DNA of 64,000 nt from Pseudomonadota bacterium. Lineage in GTDB: Bacteria > Pseudomonadota > Alphaproteobacteria > Sphingomonadales > Sphingomonadaceae. This document shows positions 35,417 to 44,511 of the stretch, piece after piece (the stretch's first letter is position 1; each line of letters begins with the position of its first letter). The position numbers were made by a program, and so were the translations under genes. The notes beneath the pieces were generated by a model, which was not told the DNA's origin, did not search any database, and saw only the letters and a list, made by a program, of their open reading frames with translations. The DNA is taken from the NCBI GenBank assembly GCA_023394965.1, contig JAEWZX010000016.1, positions 1 through 64,000 of the forward strand, written 5' to 3'.

Positions 35417-36388
35417 TCAGATTTCGAAGCTGACCATTTTGGCCATGATGAAGCCACCGATACTCATCCATACGAGGCCTCCCATGCCGGTCACGATCAG
35501 CCTGTCATCCTGGAAAAAGCCGCCAATATAGCCCGGGTTGATCATCCAGATGAGGACGAAGACGATGAAAGGCAGCGAGCCCACGATATAGGCGGAAGCC
35601 TTGGATTCGGAGCTCATCGCCTTGATCTTGAGCTTCATCTGGGAGCGTTTGCGCAGAACATCGGACAGGTTGGAGAGGGTTTCCGCCAGATTGCCACCAG
35701 TTTCGCGCTGGATGGCAAGCGTGATGCAGAAGAAATTGAACTCTGGAATGCCGAGGCGATCTGCAGTGACCTGCAGCGATTCTTCCATCGACCGACCGAT
35801 TTTTGTGCGTTCGACAATGCCCTTGAATTCCTCGCCCACGGGGCCGGGGACTTCCTGCGCCACGACGGCCAAGGTTTCGGTGACCGGAAGGCCGGAACGA
35901 AGTCCGCGAACCAGCAACTCTATGGCGTCAGGGAATTTCTTGGTGAATTCGTCGGTGCGTTTCGTGATCGCGCGATTGACGATGAAATGCGGTAGGCCCG
36001 CGCCCACCAAAACTCCCACTCCCAGAGAGAGGGGAAGAGCACCGCTGCGCAAGAAAAGAAGCAGCGCTATTCCAACACCCAGGCCGAGTGATGTGTAGGT
36101 GTACTGGCTAAGTGTCCAGCTTTTGCCTGTACGGTCAAGCCGGTTGGCAAGCGCCTCTATCCGCGAACCCGAGCCAGCAACGCGGTGGGCTTTGGGACGA
36201 CGAGCTGCGATCGCCTTTTTTAGCTGGGATTCGACTTTCGTATCAGTGCTTTCGGAATGACGATAGCGCACCTGCTGTAGCCGTCGCTGACTGGCCTTGC
36301 CGGAATCAGGACCAGAAAGCAGCGCGTAGCCAATCCCGAGCAGGGACAGGATTCCGAGGGTCAATAGCATCAGCTGGATGATGTTCAT
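35417..36388 (-). CDS. tadB: Tad pilus inner-membrane protein TadB (T2SS F domain)
   Basis: 323 residues: one N-terminal membrane helix, a basic cytoplasmic stretch, two helices around residues 95-135, and the T2SSF domain (FPDAIELLVRGLRSGLPVTE, FFCITLAIQRETGGNLAETL) with two C-terminal helices. Platform partner of TadC. It starts 52 bases after the cpaE stop. In the usual cpa order cpaF lies exactly here; the 52 bases contain no trace of it. Confidence 0.93.
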   Translation of the reverse strand: MNIIQLMLLTLGILSLLGIGYALLSGPDSGKASQRRLQQVRYRHSESTDTKVESQLKKAIAARRPKAHRVAGSGSRIEALANRLDRTGKSWTLSQYTYTSLGLGVGIALLLFLRSGALPLSLGVGVLVGAGLPHFIVNRAITKRTDEFTKKFPDAIELLVRGLRSGLPVTETLAVVAQEVPGPVGEEFKGIVERTKIGRSMEESLQVTADRLGIPEFNFFCITLAIQRETGGNLAETLSNLSDVLRKRSQMKLKIKAMSSESKASAYIVGSLPFIVFVLIWMINPGYIGGFFQDDRLIVTGMGGLVWMSIGGFIMAKMVSFEI

Positions 36389-36440
36389 GCTACTCTCTGG
36401 CGAAATTCGTTATGGGCACGGGGCTGTTCAGGCGGATAGG

Positions 36441-37727
36441 TCAGTGCACGGGCTCCTTGACCTGCGCGCCCTTTTTTTTGACCAGCAGCCCTTTGATATC
36501 GAGGTTGCCGAGGAGAGACTTCTTCACCCCTTCCGGCCCGCTGTCTGTGTTCGCGTCGCTGACACCGATGACTTGGGAGGAAAGCTGTTTGATGGCCACT
36601 GTCGTCTTGGAACCGGAATTGGCGTCGACAAGTGTTCTGCCAAGCTTGGCCGCATTGACCGCAGCTTTCTGGTCCAAGGGAATCATGATGTCGATCTTGC
36701 GTTCGATTGAGGCTTCGAAATCGGCTTTGCTTATCTCCGAAACGCCGGGCTGAACCTTGTTGGCGACTATCAATACCTGAGCGTGAGGGGCATTGTTCTT
36801 GAGCCAAGATAGCATGCGGATCGTATCACGTGCCGACGCAAGCGACATTTCCGCCGCCAGCACGACGACGTTCACATCATTGAGTAGATGCGGGAAGTTG
36901 ATCATCATATTGCGCGGCATGTCGAGCACCGTCATTTCGAACGTGTGCTTGAACTCTTCCTGCAGCATCATGAAAGCAGAACCATCGGTCATCAACGGGT
37001 GGTTGATGGGCGCTTCCGCCGAAAGAATTGCAAGATTTTCGTTCGCCCGGATCATGGCGCGCTCGATGAACAGGCCATCGATGCGGCTGGGGTTATCGAG
37101 CGCATCGGTCAGGCCCCGTCCTGGTTCGAGATCCAGGGTCAGTGCTCCTGTGCCGAAATGGATATCGAGGTCGAGCAAGGCGGTCGGTTTCCGTTTCTCC
37201 GAAGAAAACAGCCATGCCAGTGACGTTGCCAGTGTCGATGCGCCTACGCCGCCTCGTGTGCCTATTATGGCGGTCGACACGTGGCGCTTGAGGCTGTCCT
37301 CCTCGCCCACACGCGGCGACATGAAAACGGCCTGGGCCTGATTAAGTGAATCCCGCAGGACGCTGGCCGACAACGGCTTGAGCAGGTAATCGTGGATCCC
37401 GCTGGCGAGCAAATCGCGGTAGAGCCGCACATCATTTACCTGGCCGATTGCAATCACGATTGTGCCGGGTTCGCAAACCTCTGCCAGAGCGTTGATGTCG
37501 TTCAGTGGGTCGCCGCTTTCCGACAGATCGACCATCAGGATGTTCGGACTGGCCGATACGGAAAGGGACTGGATTGCATTACGCAAACCACCTTTGTTGC
37601 ACTTTTCAGGCTGCCACCCGAGTTCGATCACCACAGGACGCAGCACGTCGAGAGCATTTTCGTCACAAAGATACGCAGCGAAGGGGTCCCGATTGCCCGT
37701 CACGCCCGGTTTCAGTGAAGCGCTCAT
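36441..37727 (-). CDS. cpaE: Tad pilus localisation ATPase-like protein CpaE/TadZ
   Basis: 428 residues. The N-terminal third is a receiver-like domain (ILMVDLSESGDPLNDIN, VIAIGQVND, HDYLLKPLSASVL). It is followed by a ParA/MinD-type domain with GTRGGVGAST (156-165). The signature lysines of a deviant Walker A (KGGxxK) are replaced, as is common in atypical TadZ/CpaE proteins. In Caulobacter CpaE places the pilus machine at the pole. It starts 6 bases after cpaD. The gene downstream is tadB, not the expected ATPase. Confidence 0.93.
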   Translation of the reverse strand: MSASLKPGVTGNRDPFAAYLCDENALDVLRPVVIELGWQPEKCNKGGLRNAIQSLSVSASPNILMVDLSESGDPLNDINALAEVCEPGTIVIAIGQVNDVRLYRDLLASGIHDYLLKPLSASVLRDSLNQAQAVFMSPRVGEEDSLKRHVSTAIIGTRGGVGASTLATSLAWLFSSEKRKPTALLDLDIHFGTGALTLDLEPGRGLTDALDNPSRIDGLFIERAMIRANENLAILSAEAPINHPLMTDGSAFMMLQEEFKHTFEMTVLDMPRNMMINFPHLLNDVNVVVLAAEMSLASARDTIRMLSWLKNNAPHAQVLIVANKVQPGVSEISKADFEASIERKIDIMIPLDQKAAVNAAKLGRTLVDANSGSKTTVAIKQLSSQVIGVSDANTDSGPEGVKKSLLGNLDIKGLLVKKKGAQVKEPVH

Positions 37728-37733
37728 GACCGA

Positions 37734-38387
37734 TTAGCCTCCTTCTCTGCTGCTTACTTCGGCCAACTTGCCGTCGGCGCCGGTAGGGGCCTGTTCGCGA
37801 TAGGCCTTGATGGCCTTTGTAGAGGTGCTTACGACGGTTTCGCCTGTACCCTTTTGGCCTGTGATGAGATCTTCCGGGTTGGCAACCATCGCGGCCAGAT
37901 TGCCGTTTACGGCGCATCCATAGCCCGGGTATGTCGCATTCATGGGATTATGTTCGTTATTCGCGGACCAGTCTGGACATCCGGGAACGCTGGCAGTGGA
38001 TCGAGTAACGACAATGCGCGCCTGACCCGGGCTTACATAGCCTGCGGTCACGGGAGATCCGTCGCTGAGCAAAACGCCGTGACGGCCAGCCAGCTTGGCC
38101 AGGTCTTCCTTCACCCCCGGGTTGAAGCTTGGGTCATCGAGTGAGACGCGATCCCCGTAACCCAGTTCCATCGCATCAAACCAATCAGCGATGCGTTGCT
38201 GTTCACTTACGGGAAGACCGTCGCCATAGGTGTTTGCATCAAGAGTGAAATTGGTGCGCTCGACGACCGGTTGGCGTGCGCTGTAGAGTGTGCGATTGTC
38301 GCTCGGCATGCCACCGCATGCGCCAAGTACGAGGCTAAGCGAAACGGTCAGCGAAGCAGCGATTTTGCGATTGATTGCCTTTGCCAT
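37734..38387 (-). CDS. cpaD: Tad pilus lipoprotein CpaD
   Basis: 217 residues with a lipoprotein signal (lipobox LGAC, Cys24). The CpaD family pattern is visible: ERTNFTLDANTYGDGLPVSE, a periplasmic body, and PGCPDWSANNEHNPMNATYP plus GYGCAVNGNLAAMVANPEDL, with the cysteine pair expected in this family. CpaD supports assembly or stability of the CpaC secretin. Fourteen bases separate it from cpaC. Confidence 0.9.
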   Translation of the reverse strand: MAKAINRKIAASLTVSLSLVLGACGGMPSDNRTLYSARQPVVERTNFTLDANTYGDGLPVSEQQRIADWFDAMELGYGDRVSLDDPSFNPGVKEDLAKLAGRHGVLLSDGSPVTAGYVSPGQARIVVTRSTASVPGCPDWSANNEHNPMNATYPGYGCAVNGNLAAMVANPEDLITGQKGTGETVVSTSTKAIKAYREQAPTGADGKLAEVSSREGG

Positions 38388-38401
38388 TTTACTGGTCTCC
38401 C

Positions 38402-39985
38402 TTAGTCGAAGCTGAAGCCGGGCTGCGCCGATGTGGATTTTTCGCTGCGCCGTGCTTTGGACTGCGAGTCTTTCTGCCTTTCGCCACTTGCTGTAGGTTG
38501 CGCTCTGGAAACACTGGGTTCGGCTGGCAGGGTTTCGGTTGCACTTGGCTTGGGCCGTTCCCCGCCCGACACGCCATCGCTTTGCTTGAAGCCCAAGAGA
38601 CGATCGAACTCGTTTGGTTTGCGGAAGCCGTCGGTGGGCAGATGGATGTCGTTGGCATCCACTGGCTTCACCAGATATGGCGTGACAACGATAACCAGCT
38701 CGGTCTCGCCACGGCGATAAGTGCTGGAACGGAACAGGTTCCCGAGGATCGGGATGTTGCCGAGGCCTGGAGCCTTGTCGATCGTATTCGACGCATTGTT
38801 GGACAACAGCCCGGCAATCATAAAGCTTTGACCAGATCCGAGTTCCACCGTTGTTTCGGCGCGGCGAGTAACAAGTGCGGGGATTTGAAATCCTTCGAAG
38901 ACGACGGCGCCCTGACTTGACAATTCCGACACTTCTGGGCGCACGCGCATAGAAATACGTCCATTGGCAAGGACGGTGGGGGTGTAGGCCAGACTGACCC
39001 CGTAATTCTTGTATTCGATTGTGGTTGTTCCAAGTCCCTGACTCAGCGGAATCGGGAATTCGCCCCCGGCAAGAAATTCGGCGGTCTCGCCGGACAGCGC
39101 CGTGAGATTGGGCTGCGAAAGGGTCGTTACCAACCCTTCAGTCTCCGCCAGATCGAGTGCGGCACCAATATCGAGACCGAGGAATTTACCCATCGCACCA
39201 AGCGTGGTGCCGGGCGAAACTCCTGTAATCGCCGTGCCAACTGCTTCGATCACTTTGGTCGGATCGCTCGGATCTCTGATGTAGCCTTTTGGTGTATTGC
39301 CGACACCTAGGGCGGGAAGTGGGCCACCATTGATAAAACCAGTGCGTCCCTGACCGACACCGAACTGAAAGCCGCTTGTGCCGTCGATACTGCTCAAGTT
39401 TACCCCGATTGCGCGAACAAAGCTGCGGCTGACTTCTGCAATGCGAACTTGCAGATTGACCTGCAGCGGCGTCGCCATCCGCAGTCGGCTGATGACATTC
39501 GATTCTTCACCGACGAACGCTTCGACAAGGCGCTGTGCTTCCTCGGCATCTTCCGGGGCGGCAACGGTTCCAGTGAGCAGAATGACATTCGAACCCATCG
39601 TTGCGACCGAAATGTTGGCTTCCGGCATGGCAAGGGCAAGCAGTTGATCGATGCTGCCGATATTCGAACCCACGCGAACATTCGCCGACCAGACTATGTC
39701 ACCCGCATTGTTACTTGCGTAAATTGTGGTTTCGCCGCCGGTCTTGCCGAAGACATATAGCTGGCGCTTCGACTTGACCTGCACATCGGCCACTTTTTCG
39801 TCGGCGACAAAAACATCGGCCATGGTGCCTGGCACGTTGATCAATTCGCCGCGCCCGATCGAGAGTACGATTTCGGAATTTGGGCTGACGATCGACTGGG
39901 CCGTTGCCACGGTTGTTGGCGCGGCTGCCAGCGGCGTCATCGCAAGACTGGAAAGCAGCATCTTGGTGGTAAAGCGACGCTTCAT
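38402..39985 (-). CDS. cpaC: Tad pilus outer-membrane secretin CpaC/RcpA
   Basis: 527 residues from ATG 39985 (GGGGGCCATTCC upstream); an in-frame ATG at 40030 overlaps the end of cpaB and lacks a signal. Signal peptide to about TTVATAQS. Then the pilus-assembly N-domain (SIGRGELINVPGTMADVFVA, KTGGETTIYA), a BON-like segment, and the secretin domain (LNLSSIDGTSGFQF-like strands, TALSGETAEFLAGGEFPIP, RRAETTVELGSGQSFMIAGL, VVTPYLVKPV). The last 50 residues are charged and low-complexity. Forms the outer-membrane pore for the Flp pilus. Confidence 0.95.
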   Translation of the reverse strand: MKRRFTTKMLLSSLAMTPLAAAPTTVATAQSIVSPNSEIVLSIGRGELINVPGTMADVFVADEKVADVQVKSKRQLYVFGKTGGETTIYASNNAGDIVWSANVRVGSNIGSIDQLLALAMPEANISVATMGSNVILLTGTVAAPEDAEEAQRLVEAFVGEESNVISRLRMATPLQVNLQVRIAEVSRSFVRAIGVNLSSIDGTSGFQFGVGQGRTGFINGGPLPALGVGNTPKGYIRDPSDPTKVIEAVGTAITGVSPGTTLGAMGKFLGLDIGAALDLAETEGLVTTLSQPNLTALSGETAEFLAGGEFPIPLSQGLGTTTIEYKNYGVSLAYTPTVLANGRISMRVRPEVSELSSQGAVVFEGFQIPALVTRRAETTVELGSGQSFMIAGLLSNNASNTIDKAPGLGNIPILGNLFRSSTYRRGETELVIVVTPYLVKPVDANDIHLPTDGFRKPNEFDRLLGFKQSDGVSGGERPKPSATETLPAEPSVSRAQPTASGERQKDSQSKARRSEKSTSAQPGFSFD

Positions 39986-40026
39986 GGAATGGCCCCCTGC
40001 ATGGCTGTCCGATTGTTTGGCCTGGA

Positions 40027-41082
40027 TCATTTCGCACCTGCTGTCTGGGTTGTGGTGCGTGCAGCACTCGATCCAACAGCCCCAACTGATACGTCTTCGG
40101 TTTGCTTGCCGCGTGTCACGCGCACACTAGGTCCACTGCGGACCGGTTGAGGCTCGCCGACATAGGTGGCTGGTTGCTGCGGTGCACTTGCGACGACAAC
40201 TCGCTGAGGCGGTGCCGTACGACGCTGAAAGCGCGAGACATCGCCACCAGTTACATATGTGCTCTTGCTATCGTCGGGCCGCGCCATCGCTTCGCGCAGA
40301 AGTTTCTCTTCTTCCTCGGGCGTAGCATTGTCGGGAATGGAAACGTCGCTTGAGGCCAGGGCCCGTTCGAGTTCGGTCTGATTGTCGGCGAGCGAACGCA
40401 ACGACAGGCTTAGCGTGCCGATGGTCTGTGCCACGGCAACTTTTTCAGCGATAACGGGCGTCACTTCGAGCGTGACGGTGCTGAATGCTTTAACGACGGT
40501 CGAGCCATCTTCGGCTTTTTCGGAAACAGTCGACTGGTCGGTAGCGAGAACGCGAAGGTTACGAAGAATGGTTTCCGACGCTCTCAGATTTGCGCCTTCG
40601 CCTTCAACCTGCTGGGTCAGTACCATGTCTACACGGTCCCCCGGGAAGACGAAGCCTGCAACGCCCGATTGGGCGGTGACGGGTACCGTGATGGCGCGCA
40701 TTCCAGGGGCGAGTGCGGCAGCAAGGAAACCGCGATCGCCTGGAGCTACCAGCGATCCTTGTGTCACGGGTTCACCCGCCGTTATCGGGTGGCGCACGAC
40801 GGTGCCCAGCATCTTGCTGATGTCGGCTTCGCCATCGAGAAAATAGGCGTCTTGAACCAGTTCCGCGGGCCATGCCTGAAAGCCGATCGCATCGGCAGTG
40901 ATGATCGTCCCCACCGGAAGTGCGCGTTGCGCGACCAGAACTTTGGGGCCCTGCGGTGCCATCTGTGCGGCAGCGTCGGCCTGCGGTGCGCTCGCGCCTG
41001 CAAACATGCTCCGCGCGACGAGTGCTGTACCGACCGCGATGATCAGTGCAGCAACCAGCAGAACCAGCTTCTTCCTATCCAT
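40027..41082 (-). CDS. cpaB: Flp pilus assembly protein CpaB (SAF domain)
   Basis: 351 residues. An N-terminal membrane anchor (residues 6-28) precedes an SAF domain (VLVAQRALPVGTIITADAIG, ITAGEPVTQGSLV) and the RcpC/CpaB domain (MRAITVPVTAQSGVAGFVFP, GDRVDMVLTQQ). The C-terminal 100 residues are Pro/Arg/Ser-rich and probably disordered. CpaB is a periplasmic component whose SAF domain may contact peptidoglycan. It lies 90 bases downstream of cpaA in the same direction. Confidence 0.92.
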   Translation of the reverse strand: MDRKKLVLLVAALIIAVGTALVARSMFAGASAPQADAAAQMAPQGPKVLVAQRALPVGTIITADAIGFQAWPAELVQDAYFLDGEADISKMLGTVVRHPITAGEPVTQGSLVAPGDRGFLAAALAPGMRAITVPVTAQSGVAGFVFPGDRVDMVLTQQVEGEGANLRASETILRNLRVLATDQSTVSEKAEDGSTVVKAFSTVTLEVTPVIAEKVAVAQTIGTLSLSLRSLADNQTELERALASSDVSIPDNATPEEEEKLLREAMARPDDSKSTYVTGGDVSRFQRRTAPPQRVVVASAPQQPATYVGEPQPVRSGPSVRVTRGKQTEDVSVGAVGSSAARTTTQTAGAK

Positions 41083-41172
41083 GGCTGTGTAGCCCCCTAG
41101 TTCAGCCCGCCAATCGCATTGCGGGCAAGTATGGTTTCAACCTCTACGGATGAATTGGTTAAAATCGCGTTC

Positions 41173-41889
41173 TCAGCCCAAGGCGATGTCGCCGGTTGGC
41201 TGAAAGAGTTGTCCGTTCGCCATGATCCAGAGAGCGGCAAGCGAGATTGCCGGGCCGTAAGGTACCCACAGGTCGCGATCGTGGCGGCGAATGATACGGA
41301 TCGATACCAGCGTCACGATGAGGAGGATGACGAAAGGAGCAAGCATAAGGGCGATAGTCACAATCGGGCTTGAGGTTGCCAAATCCACCATGCTGGCAGG
41401 CAGCGAAAGCCTAGGTCCACCGAGAACCGCACTGGCAAACAGAGCGGCCACCCCAGTCCCCACCAATAGAAGGGTGGCATCACGTGCTGGGCGAGTTCTG
41501 ATCGTGGTCGAATGAGCGACCCGCCAGGCACCGATGGCCATTGTCAGGACCCAACCCAGCATCGCCATGGCAATAAGCAACAGCGTGAACTGCGATGGTG
41601 GAATCCACAAGGCGAGAGCGGTCAGAAGCTTGACGTCGCCTCCGCCCATCTGGCGGATTGCGAACAAGATGCAGCAAACTGCGAAGACAGCAAGCGCAAG
41701 CCCGATCTGAATGGCGACACCGGGCCAGAACGATAGCCCCACAGATAGCCAGAACAGCGGCGCACCAAGTGCAATTGCCATTGTCAGCCGGTTGCTTATC
41801 GTGCGGGATTTCAGATCGGTAACGATTACCCAGAGCAGTGCGATTGCCAAGCCGACAAGCAGTACGTAGGTGAAAATTTCACTTTGCAT
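41173..41889 (-). CDS. cpaA: prepilin peptidase CpaA (type IV, A24 family)
   Basis: 238-residue polytopic aspartyl protease that cleaves and processes Flp prepilin. Both catalytic aspartates are present: Asp25 in VIVTDLKSRTISN and Asp85 in MGGGDVKLLTAL (the GxGD motif). Six or so hydrophobic segments span the length. It lacks the N-methyltransferase domain, as is normal for CpaA. It is first in the leftward Tad operon; no flp pilin gene precedes it, only a divergent hydrolase gene 85 bases away. Confidence 0.93.
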   Translation of the reverse strand: MQSEIFTYVLLVGLAIALLWVIVTDLKSRTISNRLTMAIALGAPLFWLSVGLSFWPGVAIQIGLALAVFAVCCILFAIRQMGGGDVKLLTALALWIPPSQFTLLLIAMAMLGWVLTMAIGAWRVAHSTTIRTRPARDATLLLVGTGVAALFASAVLGGPRLSLPASMVDLATSSPIVTIALMLAPFVILLIVTLVSIRIIRRHDRDLWVPYGPAISLAALWIMANGQLFQPTGDIALG

Positions 41890-41974
41890 TTCGCCCCCGA
41901 AACATTCCTTGGGCGCCGTGCTACAGGAACGTGCTTACCAAAGAGTAACCATACAAGGAGGTCTGATCACCGGT

Positions 41975-42940
41975 ATGCAGGCAGCAAGGTCCCCTTTCGA
42001 CCGGCGCGCGATACCGGCAACCGCCGCGGAATCGAGCTTCACGCTGGCGGATGGTCACAGGATCCGTAGGATCGACTGGCCAGGCCATGGCTGCGGCGGA
42101 CGTGGTTCGATCCTGTTTCTGCCAGGTCGAGGCGATTTCTATGAGAAATACCTTGAAACGCTGGACGAATGGAGCCGGTCTGGCTGGCATGTCACGGCTG
42201 CTGATTGGCGCGGACAGGCCGGATCGGGCAGATTGGGTGGTGATGCCGTGACGGGGCATATCGGCGACTTTTCTGATTGGGTCGATGATCTGGCCTATCT
42301 GTGGCAGGCGTGGACACATGAAACGAATGGGCCGCATGTTCTGGTGGGACATTCCATGGGCGGTCATATTGTCATGCGCGCATTGGTTGATGGGAAGGTG
42401 ATGCCTGATGCCGCCATACTCAGCGCGCCGATGCTCGGTATGTCCGGCCCGCCACTCCCGCTGGGCGTGCTACACTACGTCGCACGGATCATGACCAAGG
42501 TCGGCAAGCCCACGCGTCCGGCTTGGAAGTGGAGCGAGAAACCGGGAGAGATGCCCTCCAACCGGCGAGACCTGCTGACACATGACGCAGAACGATACGC
42601 GGATGAAGTGTGGTGGCGCGAAAAACGCCCAGAACTGGTCATGGGTCCGGGAAGCTGGGGCTGGGTGGAAAGGGCCTATGCCTCCACCCAGCGACTGGAA
42701 AAGCCCGGCATCATGGAGAATGTTCAGACTCCTGTTCTGATACTCAGCACATCGGCCGACAGGCTGGTAAGCCATCCATCCGCGATGCGGGCCGCGCAAC
42801 GATTGCCCAAAGGGGAATTACTGGCTTTCGGCGACGAGGCGCGCCACGAAATTCTGCGTGAGGTTCAACCCGTAAGGGATCGTGCGTTGGGGGGTATTGC
42901 CGATTTCTTTGACCGGGTGGCTCCAGCGGAGACGACGTGA
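41975..42940 (+). CDS. alpha/beta hydrolase, lysophospholipase-like
   Basis: 321 residues. Catalytic Ser127 is in LVGHSMGGHI; the likely acid is the Asp in ILSTSADRLV and the base His in DEARHEILRE. ILFLPGRGDFYEKYLETLDE and ADWRGQAGSGR are typical of the PldB/monoglyceride lipase branch. AAGGAGG lies about 13 bases upstream of the chosen ATG, somewhat far; the open frame upstream has no family similarity. No signal peptide. The stop overlaps the start of the FAD oxidoreductase by 4 bases, so the two are a unit. Substrate: probably a lysophospholipid or small ester. Confidence 0.88.
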   Translation: MQAARSPFDRRAIPATAAESSFTLADGHRIRRIDWPGHGCGGRGSILFLPGRGDFYEKYLETLDEWSRSGWHVTAADWRGQAGSGRLGGDAVTGHIGDFSDWVDDLAYLWQAWTHETNGPHVLVGHSMGGHIVMRALVDGKVMPDAAILSAPMLGMSGPPLPLGVLHYVARIMTKVGKPTRPAWKWSEKPGEMPSNRRDLLTHDAERYADEVWWREKRPELVMGPGSWGWVERAYASTQRLEKPGIMENVQTPVLILSTSADRLVSHPSAMRAAQRLPKGELLAFGDEARHEILREVQPVRDRALGGIADFFDRVAPAETT

Positions 42941-44037
42941 CTTCATACGATTTTGCTTTGATCGGTGCCGGCATCGCTGGTGCCAGCTTGGCGGCCGAAC
43001 TTTCCCTTGGCGGTGCAAAGGTACTGCTGCTCGAAGCGGAGGATCGGCCTGGTTATCATGCGACTGGCCGCTCGGCGGCATTCTGGGAAGAATGCTATGG
43101 CGGGCCCGAGATTGTTCCGTTGACGCTTGCCTCGGGCGATTATCTTCGTCGCGGCGGCTATCTCTATGAGCGGGGCGCGCTTTATGTCGGGCAGCACGGG
43201 GATGAGCAAATCGTAAGCGATTTTTTGGAACGGTTCACTGCGACTGGAGCCACGTTACAGCGCCTTGGCCGACAGGAACTGGAGGCCTGGGTTCCCGGGG
43301 TTCGCCATGCTTGGTCTCACGCCATCTGGGAGCCCGCATGCGCCGACATCGATGTGGCCGCGCTTCATGGTCATTATCTCGCACAGGCGCGCGAAAATGG
43401 CGTGGAATTGCAGTGTCGGGTGCGTGTCACGGGGCTTGAGCGTGACGCAGGGCGTTGGACGATAACTGCTGCGTCTGGTGAGGAGTACCACGCCGCCTAT
43501 GTTGTGAACGCCGCAGGGGCGTGGGCCGACGAGCTGGCTGCATTTGCAGGTGCAAAGCAGGCTGGCATCACTCCCTGCAAGCGAACGGTCGCCCAGCTTC
43601 GGCTGGCAAAGCCCGTGCCGGACGATCTGCCTCTCGTACTCGACATACGGGGCAGCTTCTATTTCAAGCCAGAAGCTGGGGGGCGCCTATGGCTCAGCCC
43701 CCAGGACGAAGAGCCGAGCCCGCCGTGCGATGCAGCGCCAGAAGAACTGGCAGTGGCCCTGGCGATCGCCAGATTCGAAGAAGTGGTCGACTGGCAGATC
43801 GAAGCAGTCGAACACAAATGGGCAGGTCTGCGCAGTTTCGCTCCGGACCGTAGACCGATCTATGGCTTTGATCCACAGGTTGAAGGCTTCGCTTGGTTTG
43901 CCGGGCAGGGTGGTTTCGGGATCCAGACATCCCCCGCTGCAGCGCGTTTGGGCCGGCAACTGTTGCTGGGCGAATCGCGGGACGCGATGACGGAAGGGTT
44001 GAGTGCTGAGCTCTATTCACCGGCTCGGTTCGCTTGA
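42937..44037 (+). CDS. FAD-dependent amine/D-amino-acid oxidoreductase (DAO family)
   Basis: 366 residues from a GTG that overlaps the hydrolase stop (GTGA). Rossmann motif DFALIGAGIAGASLAAEL at residues 4-21, with LLLEAEDRPGYHATGRSA directly after it. The C-terminal FAD contact is GFAWFAGQGGFGIQTSPA. DAO-family enzymes oxidise secondary or primary amines (glycine, sarcosine, D-amino acids, opines) to imines. The substrate is not readable; no partner dehydrogenase subunits are nearby, so a one-subunit oxidase or dehydrogenase is likely. Convergent with rnhA. Confidence 0.88.
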   Translation: MTSYDFALIGAGIAGASLAAELSLGGAKVLLLEAEDRPGYHATGRSAAFWEECYGGPEIVPLTLASGDYLRRGGYLYERGALYVGQHGDEQIVSDFLERFTATGATLQRLGRQELEAWVPGVRHAWSHAIWEPACADIDVAALHGHYLAQARENGVELQCRVRVTGLERDAGRWTITAASGEEYHAAYVVNAAGAWADELAAFAGAKQAGITPCKRTVAQLRLAKPVPDDLPLVLDIRGSFYFKPEAGGRLWLSPQDEEPSPPCDAAPEELAVALAIARFEEVVDWQIEAVEHKWAGLRSFAPDRRPIYGFDPQVEGFAWFAGQGGFGIQTSPAAARLGRQLLLGESRDAMTEGLSAELYSPARFA

Positions 44038-44067
44038 GATGCTGCGCAGCCCGCAAGGGCGAGCCAA

Positions 44068-44511
44068 TCATCCCCGTCGTGCGATTTTGTCGGCCTCGTC
44101 ACTGGCCAACTGATCAACCCGGTCGTTTTCCGGATGACCCGAATGGCCTTTTACCCAATTCCAATTCACTTTGTGGTGCGCGGTCAGTTCGATCAGTTCG
44201 TGCCATAGTTCGGCATTGCGAACAGGCTTCTTGCTGGCGTTGACCCAGCCACGCTTTTTCCAGCCGTGGACCCATTTGGTAATGCCGTCGATCAGATATT
44301 TGCTGTCGGTATAAAGATCGACTTCGCAGGGCTCGATCAACGCGCTCAGGCCTCTGATCGCGGCAGTCATTTCCATACGGTTGTTGGTTGTGTCCGACTG
44401 GCCGCCGGACAATTCCTTTTCGTGAGGTCCCATCCGCAATAAGGCACCCCAGCCGCCAGGGCCGGGATTTCCCTTGCAGGCCCCGTCAGTAAACAATTCG
44501 ACCTTTTTCAT
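44068..44511 (-). CDS. rnhA: ribonuclease HI
   Basis: 147 residues. Cleaves RNA in RNA-DNA hybrids (primers, R-loops). The DEDD metal-binding set is intact: Asp9 (LFTDGACKGNPGPGGWG), Glu47 (NRMEMTAAI), Asp69 (LYTDSKYLIDG) and Asp133 (ENDRVDQLA). The basic handle (WKKRGWVNASKKPVRN) is present. Its ATG overlaps the thrB stop by 4 bases. Normal length. Confidence 0.97.
   Translation of the reverse strand: MKKVELFTDGACKGNPGPGGWGALLRMGPHEKELSGGQSDTTNNRMEMTAAIRGLSALIEPCEVDLYTDSKYLIDGITKWVHGWKKRGWVNASKKPVRNAELWHELIELTAHHKVNWNWVKGHSGHPENDRVDQLASDEADKIARRG

Noticed and set aside
36385..36807. Minus-strand open frame spanning the cpaE-tadB junction, examined as a cpaF remnant
   Set aside because: It lies in another frame over cpaE and contains no Walker or T2SSE motif.
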